A DNA stretch of 64,000 nucleotides, taken from the NCBI RefSeq assembly GCF_002892835.1, contig NZ_PJMB01000004.1:347269-411268 (forward strand), written 5' to 3'. Both the position numbers and the translations under genes were made by a program. The notes beneath the pieces were generated by a model. The model was not told where the DNA came from. It did no database searches and saw nothing but the letters and a program-made list of their open reading frames with translations. Each line of letters begins with the position of its first letter. Position 1 is the stretch's first letter. This DNA is from Arthrobacter sp. AFG7.2. Its GTDB lineage: Bacteria; Actinomycetota; Actinomycetes; Actinomycetales; Micrococcaceae. This document shows, in pieces, positions 36,281 to 46,172 of this stretch.

Positions 36281-37740
36281 GCCAGGCCGCCGTCGTACGT
36301 AAAACGCCCGCCCACCAGCGTGGCCGCCACCGGCATCGCAGCGAAGACGGCGTCCGGCGCGGACAAGGGATCGGCATCCAGAAGCACCAGATCAGCGGGG
36401 TCGCCCACGCGAACGCGCGAACGCCCCCGGGTTGAGGCGAAAAGGGCCTGTTCGCGCGTTAGGGCTTCCTGGGGATGCCACGGTCCGCGCCCGTCGTCAC
36501 GGGCCCTGAGGGTGGCCGCCGCCATCGCACCCCACGGCTCGAGCGGTGCCACCGGAGCGTCCGATCCCAGCAGCAACGATGCCCCGGCCTCGAGCAGGGA
36601 ACGCAACGGAAAGGCACGGTCGGTCCGCCCGGGCCAATTGGCTTCGGCGGCGTCACGGTCGTCCAGGGCATGGACCGGCTGGACACTGGCCAGCACATCC
36701 AGGGCGGCGAAGCGCGGCAAATCTTCGCGGCGGATGAACTGGGCGTGCTCGATCCGCCCGCCAATACCCGCACGTTCAAAAGCATCCAGGGCCACCCCAT
36801 TGGCCGCATCCCCGATGGCGTGGACGGCGGGAAGAAACCCGGCATCCCGCGCCCGCTCCAGCAATGCCAGCAGTTCCTCAGCCGTCACTGTCAGGAGCCC
36901 ATGCCCGCCAAAGGGGTAGGGATCAACACAATAGGCGGTGCGCGTATTCAATGCTCCATCAATGAGCACCTTCAGCGGGCCCACCCGCAACAGCCCCCTG
37001 CCGCCGTCGACCTCCTGCCGCGTCCGCAGACCCTCAGTCACAGCCCGCTCAAGGTCCGCGGCGTACACCCCCGCGTCCACACGGAGGGAATCAAAACCGC
37101 CGGCAATGCGCCGAAGCCATGGATCACGGTTCCAGGTCATTTCGAAATCCACCACACCCACCACCCCGCGGGCAGCCGCCGCCCGGGCGGCTCCGGCTAC
37201 CCAGCTGTCCACGACGTCGTCGGGCAGGCGTCCCAACTCCCGGGTCAGGGCAAAGGCCGGTTCCTCGCGCAGCAGCCCGGAGGCGTCCACCTGAACCGCG
37301 TATCGGCGGGCGGCAGCAGTATTGAGCCAGACGCTGTGCAGGTCGTGGCTGACAAGTGCGGTGGGCTGGTTGCCCGTTGCGGAATCCAGCAGCGCCAAGG
37401 AGGGCGCGTCCGTCCACAGGGCGTCGCGGAACCCGACACCAACAGTGGTCACCGCGGGATCGGCACAAGGGATCGAAGAACGTACGACGGCGGCAGCGTC
37501 CCGGGCGCTGACAGCACCGGAGAGATCAAGACGGTTCGCATGCAGCGCCTACTGGGTCATGTGGACGTGCTCGTCCCACAGTCCCGGAACCAGCCACCGA
37601 CCGCCGCCATCAATAATGCGTTCGCCGCCCGGGCGCTGATCTCCACCAGCTATCCGGTGTATACGGCCGGCCCGGATGTGCACGTTGCAGACAGTGGCGT
37701 CGCCGGGCATCCGTACATGTGCGAGGACCAGGTCTGTCAC
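36277..37740 (-). pseudogene. YtcJ-like amidohydrolase interrupted by one in-frame TAG
   Basis: A 487-codon reading frame from GTG 37740 that is open throughout except TAG at 37551-37549 (codon 64). The N-terminal fragment ends VPGLWDEHVHMTQ, carrying the HxH metal motif (His58, His60); translation resumes in the same frame with ALHANRLDLSGAVSARDAAAVV and runs on to the end (HAIGDAANGVALDAF, GRIEHAQFI, LLLGSDAPVAPLEPW). A single base change, TGG to TAG, explains it. The downstream part could only start at GTG 37452 and would lack the HxH. The start overlaps hslR by 4 nt. Recent nonsense mutation, or read-through; a frame this long without other damage argues it is recent. Confidence 0.85.
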
Positions 37741-38129
37741 GCCGGACCGCGAAGGCGTTCCATCTCGCGGCGGTCCTTTTTGGTGGGCCGACCGGCCCCG
37801 CGGTCGCGCTGCGGAAGGCCCAGCGCGGGGGCGATGGGCCGCGGAGGGGTGTGGTCAGTGAAACAGTGCGAGGCGGCTTCTGCCCCGACCCGCTTGTTGA
37901 TCAGCCGGCGTACTTCGAGGATGCGCTCATAGCCGGACATCCGGACCGTCACGCTGTCCCCGGTAACAAGCGTTGCAGATGCCTTGGCCGGGCTGGCGTT
38001 GAGCCGGACATGGCCGGCGCGGCAGGCGGCCGTAGCCGCGGAACGGGTCTTGTAGGCGCGGATGGCCCACAGCCACGCATCAATGCGGACACTGGCGGGG
38101 GAGGAATGAAGGTTGGTCATGGCTGGCAC
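37737..38129 (-). CDS. hslR: S4-domain RNA-binding protein (Hsp15-like)
   Basis: 130 residues. S4 domain at 14-70 (VRIDAWLWAIRAYKTRSAATAACRAGHV in pieces, then VRLNASPAKASATLVTGDSV). Hsp15 in E. coli binds stalled 50S subunits with nascent chains. C-terminus is basic and Pro-rich (PQRDRGAGRPTKKDRREMERL). Start GTG 38129 or ATG 38120. Followed by the broken amidohydrolase with GTGA overlap. Confidence 0.85.
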   Translation of the reverse strand: MPAMTNLHSSPASVRIDAWLWAIRAYKTRSAATAACRAGHVRLNASPAKASATLVTGDSVTVRMSGYERILEVRRLINKRVGAEAASHCFTDHTPPRPIAPALGLPQRDRGAGRPTKKDRREMERLRGPA

Positions 38130-38173
38130 CGAGTATAGCCCCGCGGCGCAGGGTCAGGACCGGTGCCGCCGGG

Positions 38174-39301
38174 TTACTCAACAGTCACACTGACCCGCTG
38201 CACCATGTTGTTGCCCAGCCCCTGGTAGTTCCAGTTCTGCTCCAAGGGCTGGCTGGCGCCGGTGGCGTCCGTTGCCCGGCAGGACAGTTCGTGCTCTCCC
38301 GGGTCCGCCACCCAAGGCGCGGTCCACTTCCGCCACGCGTACCCGCCGTCGGACTTTTCGAGCTGGGCCGGCAGCCAGGTGCCGTCGACGCCGACCTCCA
38401 CGCCGGTAACGGCACCTTCACCGGACCACGCCCTGCCCTGCAGCAGCACCGGACCGGCCTTCAGTACCCGTTTGCGGGTAAAGAAGTCCGGGATGCCCGG
38501 CGGAACCATCAACGAACGCACCCTGATCCGCGACACCGGCGTGCCGGCGTCGTCCGCTGACTCCTGGTAGCGGTAGGCAACCTCCTGCTGGAAGCCTTTG
38601 AAAGGTGTGGTCACCACCTCGATGGATTCCAGCCATTTCACGCTGGCCATGCCGTACCAGCCGGGGACCACCAGCCGCAGCGGGTACCCGTGCTGTGGCG
38701 GCAGGTCGCTGCCATTCATGGAGTAGGCGAGCACGACGTCGGGACGCAGCGCTTCATGGATCGGCAGGCTCCGCGCGTACCGCTGTGGGACGCCGCCCTG
38801 GACGCCTTCATCAACGCCTGTGAACACCACTTCCACTGCGTGGGGCAGGACGCCCGCCTTACCCAGGAGGTAAGCCAGCGGCACCCCTGTCCAGTGCGCG
38901 GTGCCCACGCCTTCGAGGATCCACGGCTGGCTGAGCGGCCGTGGTTCCAGGAGCGATCGTCCGTTCCCCGCACATTCCAAGGTGACGGGCACGGTGATGG
39001 GAGGGTCCTTCTGCAGGGCAGCCATGCTCAGTTCCAGGGCCATCTCCACAGCGCCGCTGATCCGCAGATGCCACGAGGACGCGTCAACGTCCGGGATGTC
39101 GAAGTGCGTCAGGACGTAGTGGAGGCCCGGGGGAGTGATGTCCCGGCGGAGGGCCTCCAGCGGCATGGAGTGGTTGCGGGCTCCGAGCTGGAGTTCCTCC
39201 CGGGTGAGTGGGCCGCTGGTCGGTCCGGCCGCGGGGGCAGCCGGACTTTCCCCCGCTGCTGCCGGACCTGCGGACTGCTGGTTCCTGTAGATCTGTTTCA
39301 T
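38174..39301 (-). CDS. sulfite oxidase-like molybdopterin oxidoreductase
   Basis: 375 residues: Mo-cofactor domain of the sulfite oxidase fold with the Mo-ligand Cys110 in VTLECAGNGR, and HGYPLRLVVPGWYGMASVKWL, then the Ig-like dimerisation domain from about 250 (TGVEVGVDGT, WKW-type ends). No signal or Tat motif was seen, so it appears cytosolic. No heme domain. Could oxidise sulfite or reduce methionine sulfoxide-like compounds; substrate open. ATG 39301 follows AGGAGTGGCACC. Confidence 0.88.
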   Translation of the reverse strand: MKQIYRNQQSAGPAAAGESPAAPAAGPTSGPLTREELQLGARNHSMPLEALRRDITPPGLHYVLTHFDIPDVDASSWHLRISGAVEMALELSMAALQKDPPITVPVTLECAGNGRSLLEPRPLSQPWILEGVGTAHWTGVPLAYLLGKAGVLPHAVEVVFTGVDEGVQGGVPQRYARSLPIHEALRPDVVLAYSMNGSDLPPQHGYPLRLVVPGWYGMASVKWLESIEVVTTPFKGFQQEVAYRYQESADDAGTPVSRIRVRSLMVPPGIPDFFTRKRVLKAGPVLLQGRAWSGEGAVTGVEVGVDGTWLPAQLEKSDGGYAWRKWTAPWVADPGEHELSCRATDATGASQPLEQNWNYQGLGNNMVQRVSVTVE

Positions 39302-39408
39302 GGCGGTGCCACTCCTGCTCGGCCGGCTCGGTGTCCCCTTTCCACAGGTCTACGCCCGCCCGAACGGCCAGTCAACGGTCAGTCAACGGCCAGCCCACCG
39401 GCAGGAAC

Positions 39409-40269
39409 CTAGAGGACCGGCCTGGCCAGAAACTCGCGCAGGCTGATGGGGTCCTGTCCGGTCAGGCCGTGCACATCAGGGGACACCCCGGCCAGCTCCC
39501 CTGCGGCGATGGCCGTGTAGGTGCTTACCCATGCGTCGAGTTGCCACTGCGGCGCGCCATAGGAAGCGCGGGAAGCGTAGGCCTCATCAACAGTCTCCGG
39601 CTGGTAGGTGATGGTCCGTCCGGTTCCTTCCATGATTACCTCGGCTGCCCGTCGCATGGAGAGGTCCTCCGGGCCCGTCAGGTTGTAGGTCCTGCCTTTA
39701 TGGATGGCGGGGTCCCGAAGCACGGCAAGGGCGGAGCGGGCAATGTCCTCACGGGCTACCCCGGAGAACACCCCGTGGCCGGCCGGTCCGCGGATCACGC
39801 CGTCCTCACCGGTCATCAGGGGCAGGAAGTCGAGGTAAAGGTTGTTCCTGAGGAAGGTGAAGTCCATCCCGGAAGCCTTGATCCGCTCCTCCGTGGCGTA
39901 ATGGTCGCGGGCAAGGGTGAAGGTGGCGTCCGGTGCGCAACGGTAGATGGAGGTGTAGACGATGTGTTCCACCCCGGCATCTGCAGCTGCATCAATGAAG
40001 GTGAAATGCTGCTGCAGCCGATCTTCGGCCTCAGCAGCAGACACCATAAACAGGACTTTCGCGCCCTCCAGGGCCCGCCGTGATGCTTCGGCGTCGGAGT
40101 ACGTGCACACTACAGCGGCGGCATTTTCCAGCTCGGGAGCCCGCCCGGCATCACGGACCAGCAGCCGCTGGGCGGAACCCAGCCCGGCCAGCTGCCGTGC
40201 CACCATTCCGCCCAGGCCGCCGGTGGAACCCGTGATTGCCAGCTCCGGCACCTCCACTGCGGGAGTCAC
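39409..40269 (-). CDS. NmrA-like NAD(P)-binding oxidoreductase
   Basis: 286 residues. Atypical SDR: GSTGGLGG (about 14-21) nucleotide motif, VYTSIYR, FLRNNLYLDFLP and GVAREDIARSALAVL as in quinone oxidoreductase QorB/NmrA proteins. GTG 40269 follows GGGAGGC and lies 3 nt after the aldo/keto reductase stop, so the two are translated together. Probable NADPH-dependent quinone reductase. Confidence 0.85.
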   Translation of the reverse strand: MTPAVEVPELAITGSTGGLGGMVARQLAGLGSAQRLLVRDAGRAPELENAAAVVCTYSDAEASRRALEGAKVLFMVSAAEAEDRLQQHFTFIDAAADAGVEHIVYTSIYRCAPDATFTLARDHYATEERIKASGMDFTFLRNNLYLDFLPLMTGEDGVIRGPAGHGVFSGVAREDIARSALAVLRDPAIHKGRTYNLTGPEDLSMRRAAEVIMEGTGRTITYQPETVDEAYASRASYGAPQWQLDAWVSTYTAIAAGELAGVSPDVHGLTGQDPISLREFLARPVL

Positions 40270-40272
40270 GGG

Positions 40273-41277
40273 CTACGCCTCCCGCTTGGCCGGCGACTTT
40301 GTCTGGGCAGGATCGCGCTCGGCCAGCGAACCGATGGCGTCGTCAATTTTCTTCAGGACCTCCGGCTCAAGCTTGACGCCTGCCGCCGCCACACTGTCCG
40401 CAATCTGCTCCGGCCGCGAGGCACCGACGATGGCGGAGGCAACATTCGGGTTCTGCAGCACCCAGGCCACCGCCAGCTGCGGCATGGAGAGGCCGGCTTC
40501 CTCCGCGATGGGCTTGAGTTCCTGGACGCCGGCCAGGACGTCATCCCGCATCCAGCGCTCGATCATCTTGGCGCCGCCCTTGTCATCCGTGGCGCGGCTG
40601 CCCTCGGGTGCGGGCTGGCCGGGCAGGTATTTGCCGCTGAGGACGCCTTGGGCCATGGGCGACCACACGATCTGGGATACGCCCAGCTCCTCCGAAGCCG
40701 GCACAACCTCCGCCTCGATAACGCGCCACAGCATGGAGTACTGCGGCTGGTTGGAGATCAGCTGGAAGCCGAGTTCCCTGGACAGCGCATGGCCCTCGCG
40801 GAGCTGTTCGGCAGTCCATTCGCTGACGCCGATGTAGAGGGCCTTGCCTTGCCGGACGATGTCCGCGAAGGCCTGCATGGTTTCTTCCAGCGGTGTCTCG
40901 AAGTCGTAGCGGTGGGCCTGGTAGAGGTCCACATAGTCCGTCTGCAGGCGCTGCAGCGAGCCGTTGATGGACTCCATAATGTGCTTGCGGGACAGGCCGA
41001 GATCGTTCTTGCCCTTGGGGCCCGTGGGTCCGTAGACCTTGGTGAAGATTTCCAGGGATTCGCGCCGCTCGTTTTTCAGCGCTTCGCCCAGGACGGTCTC
41101 CGCTGCGGTATTGGCGTAGACGTCGGCTGTGTCGAAGGTGCTGATCCCTGCATCAAGGGCGGCGCGCACGCATTCAGACGCGACGTCGTTCTCAACCTGC
41201 GAGCCGTGGGTCAGCCAGTTGCCGAACGTGATTTCCGAGACTTTGAACCCGCTGTTTCCGAGATATCTAAATTCCAT
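40273..41277 (-). CDS. aldo/keto reductase
   Basis: 334 residues from ATG 41277 (GTG 41286 is also in frame). TIM-barrel AKR of the Kv-beta/YghZ type: FDTADVYANTAAETVLGEAL with catalytic Asp/Tyr, KVYGPTGPKG with Lys, YQAHRYD with His, and GASRPEQI near the C-terminus for NADPH binding. Operon with the NmrA-like gene downstream. Confidence 0.9.
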   Translation of the reverse strand: MEFRYLGNSGFKVSEITFGNWLTHGSQVENDVASECVRAALDAGISTFDTADVYANTAAETVLGEALKNERRESLEIFTKVYGPTGPKGKNDLGLSRKHIMESINGSLQRLQTDYVDLYQAHRYDFETPLEETMQAFADIVRQGKALYIGVSEWTAEQLREGHALSRELGFQLISNQPQYSMLWRVIEAEVVPASEELGVSQIVWSPMAQGVLSGKYLPGQPAPEGSRATDDKGGAKMIERWMRDDVLAGVQELKPIAEEAGLSMPQLAVAWVLQNPNVASAIVGASRPEQIADSVAAAGVKLEPEVLKKIDDAIGSLAERDPAQTKSPAKREA

Positions 41278-41304
41278 GGGTTTCACGCTAACCCAGATGG
41301 TTGC

Positions 41305-42093
41305 TCAGGGTAAGGGGTGGCTGCCCTTCGATGCCGCGCCTTTGGGGCCCGGGTCCTGGGCTGCTTCCGCAACTGCCCTGCTGATGCTCACCGGACCGGA
41401 CAGGGACACCAGCGATCCGGTGTCCAGCGGCGCCAGCGGGTGGGGAACGTGCGGTTTCTTGAAGGAGCGCGGCATCTCCCGGGTGGGCCTGCTGTTATCC
41501 AGTGCGGACTCCACCAGCGGGGCCACCTCCGCAACCTTCTCAGCAGGCACCTGCGGATCCGGCAGGTCCCGCACGGAGACCTTGATTTCCGGCACCGCCG
41601 CGCGTGCCCTGGCCATCGCCCGGGCGTCAGCGTCCGCCACGGCAGCGGCCCAGTCCTCTTCCAAAACCGGCGGCTCGCGGCGGGCGGTCTTCAGTGCCGG
41701 GTGATGTTCGACGGCGGTGCGCAGCGACGTTTTCAGGTGGCCGGGATTCAGCGCGGCGCGCCAATCACGCGGCGTCTTGGCGGCAGGCCTGCCGCCTGCC
41801 CGCGGCAGCAGCCCTGCATGGGCCGGACCGGCTGCGGACGCCGTGCCAGCACCGCCGTCGGAGGCAGTCCCCTGCCGGCTGCCGGCAGGTCCGGCGAAGC
41901 GGATCAGCGGAACTGTTTTATTCCGGGCGTGCCTGCCAAACAGGGCCATCAGCAGGACAGCCACCAGGCGTCCAAGTCCCGCCAGGACCAGGGTGATGAC
42001 GCCCAGCAGGAAGAGGACCAGGAACATCAGGAAGGCGACTCCCATGGTGCCCAGAAAGGTCAGGTTGAGGATGAGCGTATCCGGATTTCCCAC
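41305..42093 (-). CDS. membrane-anchored hypothetical protein
   Basis: 262 residues. Two hydrophobic segments at the N-terminus (about 7-35 and 36-50), then a long Ala/Pro/Arg-rich cytosolic tail with no recognised domain (EDWAAAVADADARAMARARAAVPEI). Same general layout as the 100-residue protein at 45631, but no clear sequence match. Precedes the aldo/keto reductase gene by 27 nt. Confidence 0.65.
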   Translation of the reverse strand: MGNPDTLILNLTFLGTMGVAFLMFLVLFLLGVITLVLAGLGRLVAVLLMALFGRHARNKTVPLIRFAGPAGSRQGTASDGGAGTASAAGPAHAGLLPRAGGRPAAKTPRDWRAALNPGHLKTSLRTAVEHHPALKTARREPPVLEEDWAAAVADADARAMARARAAVPEIKVSVRDLPDPQVPAEKVAEVAPLVESALDNSRPTREMPRSFKKPHVPHPLAPLDTGSLVSLSGPVSISRAVAEAAQDPGPKGAASKGSHPLP

Positions 42094-42224
42094 GTCATCT
42101 CTCCTCTCTGCCTGGCCGCAACTCCTTCTCCACCTTACGGATTTTTGCAGTCCGGTGCCGCCGTGTGGAGGGGTGCGTCCCGGGTTGTAGCAAAGCTGTT
42201 ACCGCATATGACAGCATCTGTTGG

Positions 42225-42620
42225 ATGACAGGATCGAAGGACCACGAAAACTGCATGTGCCTGTCCGGAGAGGCGTACGGGCAGTGTTGCGGGCGTTTCC
42301 ACAACGGCGCCCGGGCTGCCACTGCCGAGCAACTGATGCGCTCCCGCTACGCCGCGTTTGTGCTGCTGGATGCGGACTACCTGCTGCGCACCTGGCATTC
42401 CCGGACAGCTCCGGAGGAACTGGAGCTGGATCCGGGGATGGAGTGGCGGCGCCTCGACATCCTCTCCACTTCCCGTGGCGGACCATTGGATTCCGAAGGC
42501 ACGGTGGAGTTCAAAGCCCATTTCCGGCACGACGGCGAACGAGGGGTCCTCCACGAAACCAGCAGGTTCGTGCGGGAAAACCGCCGCTGGCTCTACGTGG
42601 ACGGGGACGTCCGGGGCTGA
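42225..42620 (+). CDS. YchJ family (UPF0225) SEC-C-like protein
   Basis: 131 residues from ATG 42225. CMCLSGEAYGQCCGRFH (about 9-25) is the SEC-C zinc motif; AEQLMRSRYAAFVLLDADYLLRTWH and the FKAHFRH...LHETSRFVRENRRWLYVDGD blocks identify YchJ. Function unknown. The 3' end abuts the convergent membrane protein gene (42620/42621). Confidence 0.85.
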   Translation: MTGSKDHENCMCLSGEAYGQCCGRFHNGARAATAEQLMRSRYAAFVLLDADYLLRTWHSRTAPEELELDPGMEWRRLDILSTSRGGPLDSEGTVEFKAHFRHDGERGVLHETSRFVRENRRWLYVDGDVRG

Positions 42621-43460
42621 TTACTCGTCGTCGTAGTCACGGGCCGGGGTAAAACCGGCCCGATCCACCTTGCGGTGGAACCGCATGCCTGCCAGCCCGC
42701 CCAGCACAGCGCCCACCAGGGCCACCAGAGCCACCACGACGGCGGCGATGATGCTGGTGGTGGTCAGCTGGCCCTCGTTCACAGGAATCCGCGGGAAGCT
42801 GTTGAGGTTGGCCAGGACATTGAACTGCTGGCCGAACACGAGGCCCAGGATGGCAACGAGGACGGCCACGATCAGTGCCCAGATCCACACCATAACGCCC
42901 TGCTTCATGCCGTTGAACCGGGCCATGCGTCCTGCCACGTAACCGCCGCAGTAGTAGGAGAGGAAGAGGATAACCAGCAGGACGATGATGCCCACCAGGC
43001 CGACTGTGCCGGTGTTTGAGGCCGCCTGGTTGACGGCTTCATTGACATCCGTGTTGGTGGCCAGCCCGACCGCCGTCCCCGCTGCAGCCACGAGGGCGGT
43101 CAGCAGGACGGCCATGCCGGTGGCGGTCAACCAGCCAAAGAAGGCGGAGCCCACTTTGATTCCACCGAACTGTTCTTTTTCCCTTGCGACGGCGGTCTGC
43201 CGGTCAGTCAGGTTGGGGTCTGCGGCAGCTGCGGGTGCTGCCGGCACGTAGTCCCGCTCTGCGTGCACGCCGGATGAGTCGGTGCGGTCCGCCGGCACGC
43301 GGTCGTAGGTGGACGTGGGTGTGGCATCACTTGCCGGCACCCTGTCGTACGAGCGGGTGGGTTCGCCGGTGCCGGTATCGTCGCGGCGGCTCCCGTTGCG
43401 GTCAACATCCTCGCGGGCACGCCTCGGGGGCAGGTTCTCTGGGTCTGTTGAGCTACTCAT
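42621..43460 (-). CDS. YrzE-like four-helix membrane protein with N-terminal repeats
   Basis: 279 residues. The hydrophilic N-terminus (1-95) holds a repeated SYDRVPASD / TYDRVPADR unit, then four helices (WLTATGMAVLLTALVAAAG, GIIVLLVILFLSYYCGGYVAG, WIWALIVAVLVAILGLVFG, IIAAVVVALVALVGAVLGG). Family members sit in the inner membrane with unknown role. ATG 43460. Confidence 0.75.
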   Translation of the reverse strand: MSSSTDPENLPPRRAREDVDRNGSRRDDTGTGEPTRSYDRVPASDATPTSTYDRVPADRTDSSGVHAERDYVPAAPAAAADPNLTDRQTAVAREKEQFGGIKVGSAFFGWLTATGMAVLLTALVAAAGTAVGLATNTDVNEAVNQAASNTGTVGLVGIIVLLVILFLSYYCGGYVAGRMARFNGMKQGVMVWIWALIVAVLVAILGLVFGQQFNVLANLNSFPRIPVNEGQLTTTSIIAAVVVALVALVGAVLGGLAGMRFHRKVDRAGFTPARDYDDE

Positions 43461-43524
43461 GGGTCCACTCAAGCATCAGCCAGCAGTGATAGCAAGGATG
43501 CTTACTATTTCGTGACCTGTGGCG

Positions 43525-45570
43525 TCACCGGTAATTGCGGTGCAGGTTTTCCTTCCGGGAAGGGCCGGGCGAGGCGTCGGCGATCCAGGGGCCGGTCCCC
43601 TCGGACGGGTCCAGCACTCCTTCTTCCAGCCAGGTGTATTCTCCGGCGAGGACCTTCCGGGTGAGGGCATGGTCTGCATCATCCGTATTGCGCCAGAGCT
43701 GGTCAAAGTATTCATCCACGCGGACCCGCGCCTGCTCGCAGTACGCTTCCGCAAGCTCATAGGCGCTCGCGGCCTTTTCGGGAGCAGTCTGAAGCAGCAT
43801 CTCCGCACGGGCACAGCACGCCGTCATGGCGAACAGCTCGGCGCCGATGTCCACCACGCGGCCCAGGAACGCCTGCTTGCGTTCCAGCTTCGCCTGCCAC
43901 CGCCCCATCCCGTAGAACGTCTGGCGCGCCAGGCGCCGCGATGACCGCTCCACAAAGCGGAGCTGCTTGGCGAGCCGCCCGAATTCGCCGTACGAGCGTG
44001 GGTCCATGCCGGCGCCGGCTACCAGCTTGGGGAGCCATTTTGCGTAGAAGCCGGAAGCCCCGACGGCGGCCCGCGCCTTATCGGACAGGCTGGCGTCCAT
44101 CGACGCCAGGTCGCCCGCTGCGGCCAGGTGGGCATCCACAGCTTCCCGGGCAATCAGCAGCCGCATGATCTCCGAGGACCCCTCGAAAATCCTGTTGATC
44201 CTGAGGTCCCTCAGCTGCTGCTCGGCAGGGACGGCGCGTTCACCGCGTGCAGCCAGTGACTCAGCTGTCTCAAAGCCGCGGCCGCCCCGGATCTGCACCA
44301 GTTCGTCCGCAATCCGGCAGCTGATTTCGGTGGACCACAGCTTGGCGAGGGCCGCCTCGATCCGTACGTCCTTTTGGCCGGCGTCCGCCAGTTCGGCGGA
44401 GAGTTCGAAGACCGCGTCCAGGGCGAAGGCGGACGCCGCGATGAAGGCGATCTTCTTGCCGACAGCCTCGTGTTCGCCTACGGGCCGTCCCCACTGTGTC
44501 CGCGCGTTCGACCATTCCCGCGCAATCTTCAGGCTCCACCGGCCCGAGCCGACGCAAAGGCCCGGAATGGAGAGGCGCCCGGTGTTCAGGGTTGTCAGGG
44601 CGATTTTCAGGCCCTGCCCCTCACGGCCCAGCCGGTTTGCGGCCGGTACCCGGACCTGGTGGAACCGGGTGACGCCGTTTTCGATGCCCCGCAGGCCCAT
44701 AAACGCGTTTCGGTTTTCCACCGTTATGCCCGGCGAATCCATCTCGACCACGAAGGCGCTGATGCCGCCCTTGTGCCGGGTGCCATCCGCGTCCGTGTGG
44801 GCAGGAACCACTGCCATCACCACCACCAGTTCCGCGACCACCCCGTTGGTGGTCCAGAGCTTGACGCCGTCCAAAAGGTACGCCCCGCCGTCGTCCGTGG
44901 GCGTCGCGGTGCTGCCCATCCGGGCAGGATCGCTGCCAACATCGGGTTCCGTCAGAAGGAAGGCGGTGACGGCGCCGGCGGCACAACGCGGCAGGTACTC
45001 ACGCTTTTGTTCCGGCGTGCCGAAGACCTTGACCGGTTCCGGCACGCCGATGGACTGGTGCGCCGAGAGAAGTGCGCCGAGGCTGGGGTGCACACTGCCC
45101 AGCAGTGCCAGCGCCCGGCCGTAATACACCAGGGAGAGCCCCAGGCCGCCGTATTCCCTGGGGATCTTCATTCCGAAAACGCCCAGGTCCGCCAGGCCCC
45201 TCATGTACTGGTCAGGGATCCTGGCGTCGCGCTCAATGACACTGCCGTCCATGGTGCGCGCAAACTCGGTCAACCTGGCCATAAACTCTTCACCCCGCTC
45301 GACCGAGGCGGGATCCGGGGTGGGCCACGGGTGGACGAGGCTGAGGTCAAAGCTGCCCAGGTACAGTCCCTTGGCAAAACTTGGACGTTCCCAGCCTGAT
45401 TCCCGGGCAGCCTCTGCCACGGCCCGCGCCTCGTCAGCGGTTACACCGGCGCCGATCTTGCCGGCGGGTACCGGGGTTTCCTCCGTGGGGGAATCAGTTG
45501 CCGGGCCGGTGGAGGCAGGTATGCCGGTGGCCGGGCTTGTTGCCGGGGTGCTGTCAGTGGCGGAGCTCAT
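43525..45570 (-). CDS. acyl-CoA dehydrogenase family protein
   Basis: 681 residues, longer than usual (about 380-600) owing to a Ser/Thr/Pro-rich N-terminus and an extended C-terminal helical region. FAD/substrate blocks TAFLLTEPDVGSDPARM (about 210), LWTTNG, RGIENGVTRFHQV, and the flavin-binding INRIFEGSSEIMRLLIA motif are intact. Oxidises an acyl-CoA; chain length cannot be read. ATG 45570 after GGAGATAACCC. Confidence 0.88.
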   Translation of the reverse strand: MSSATDSTPATSPATGIPASTGPATDSPTEETPVPAGKIGAGVTADEARAVAEAARESGWERPSFAKGLYLGSFDLSLVHPWPTPDPASVERGEEFMARLTEFARTMDGSVIERDARIPDQYMRGLADLGVFGMKIPREYGGLGLSLVYYGRALALLGSVHPSLGALLSAHQSIGVPEPVKVFGTPEQKREYLPRCAAGAVTAFLLTEPDVGSDPARMGSTATPTDDGGAYLLDGVKLWTTNGVVAELVVVMAVVPAHTDADGTRHKGGISAFVVEMDSPGITVENRNAFMGLRGIENGVTRFHQVRVPAANRLGREGQGLKIALTTLNTGRLSIPGLCVGSGRWSLKIAREWSNARTQWGRPVGEHEAVGKKIAFIAASAFALDAVFELSAELADAGQKDVRIEAALAKLWSTEISCRIADELVQIRGGRGFETAESLAARGERAVPAEQQLRDLRINRIFEGSSEIMRLLIAREAVDAHLAAAGDLASMDASLSDKARAAVGASGFYAKWLPKLVAGAGMDPRSYGEFGRLAKQLRFVERSSRRLARQTFYGMGRWQAKLERKQAFLGRVVDIGAELFAMTACCARAEMLLQTAPEKAASAYELAEAYCEQARVRVDEYFDQLWRNTDDADHALTRKVLAGEYTWLEEGVLDPSEGTGPWIADASPGPSRKENLHRNYR

Positions 45571-45630
45571 GGGTTATCTCCTTGGCCGAATGGCCGGTGT
45601 AGCCATGGATCCGCCGGGTTGGAGAACCCT

Positions 45631-45933
45631 TCAGCTGTCCCTCAAGATTACCCGCGGGTAGGTTCCGGTGCCAGGGGCGGACTGGGCCTGGAAATCGCCG
45701 GCAACGTCCGCCGAGGCAGCGTGGCGCACCAGCCTGTCCCATCCGGCGTTGATGCCATACACCACTGCCAGGAGGGTTCGTGAAACCACTGTCCAGGTCA
45801 GTTTTCCTGCCCCCAGGAGGATCAGCGCCACGAGCCCTGAGGCCAGGACAAAAGCGGCCAGGATAAACCCGAACCCGAGCGTGCCCACGAATACCAAGGT
45901 GGCGTTGTCAACTGCTGTCAGATCGAATGGCAT
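45631..45933 (-). CDS. small membrane hypothetical protein
   Basis: 100 residues from ATG 45933 (AGGGGGACTC upstream). Helices at about 13-35 and 36-55 (TLVFVGTLGFGFILAAFVLA, GLVALILLGAGKLTWTVV), short basic tail. The frame is open upstream to 46194 but overlaps jetA and is not supported. I do not recognise the family. Confidence 0.65.
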   Translation of the reverse strand: MPFDLTAVDNATLVFVGTLGFGFILAAFVLASGLVALILLGAGKLTWTVVSRTLLAVVYGINAGWDRLVRHAASADVAGDFQAQSAPGTGTYPRVILRDS

Positions 45934-46172
45934 GAGTCCCCCTGCTGCGACGTTGCGTGTGTTAAGACTTGGTTGAGACCAGTAGCACGAGCGTAGGCGC
46001 GGCTTCCAGGTCCAGCCAGAGCCACAGCGGCTGAATGCCCTGTTGATATGGGATCGAAACACTACCGCCGGGTAGGTCACGGACCGGTCGCGGCGCCCTG
46101 CGTTAACCTTGTAGTTGGCAGTTTTCCGTTCCAGCCGCTGCCCCGTCCCCGCAAACAGTCCAAGGAGAGTGT

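Noticed and set aside
37549..37551. TAG as programmed pyrrolysine-type recoding
   Set aside because: Aromatic position, no pyl-like genes in view; a simple nonsense mutation is far more likely.
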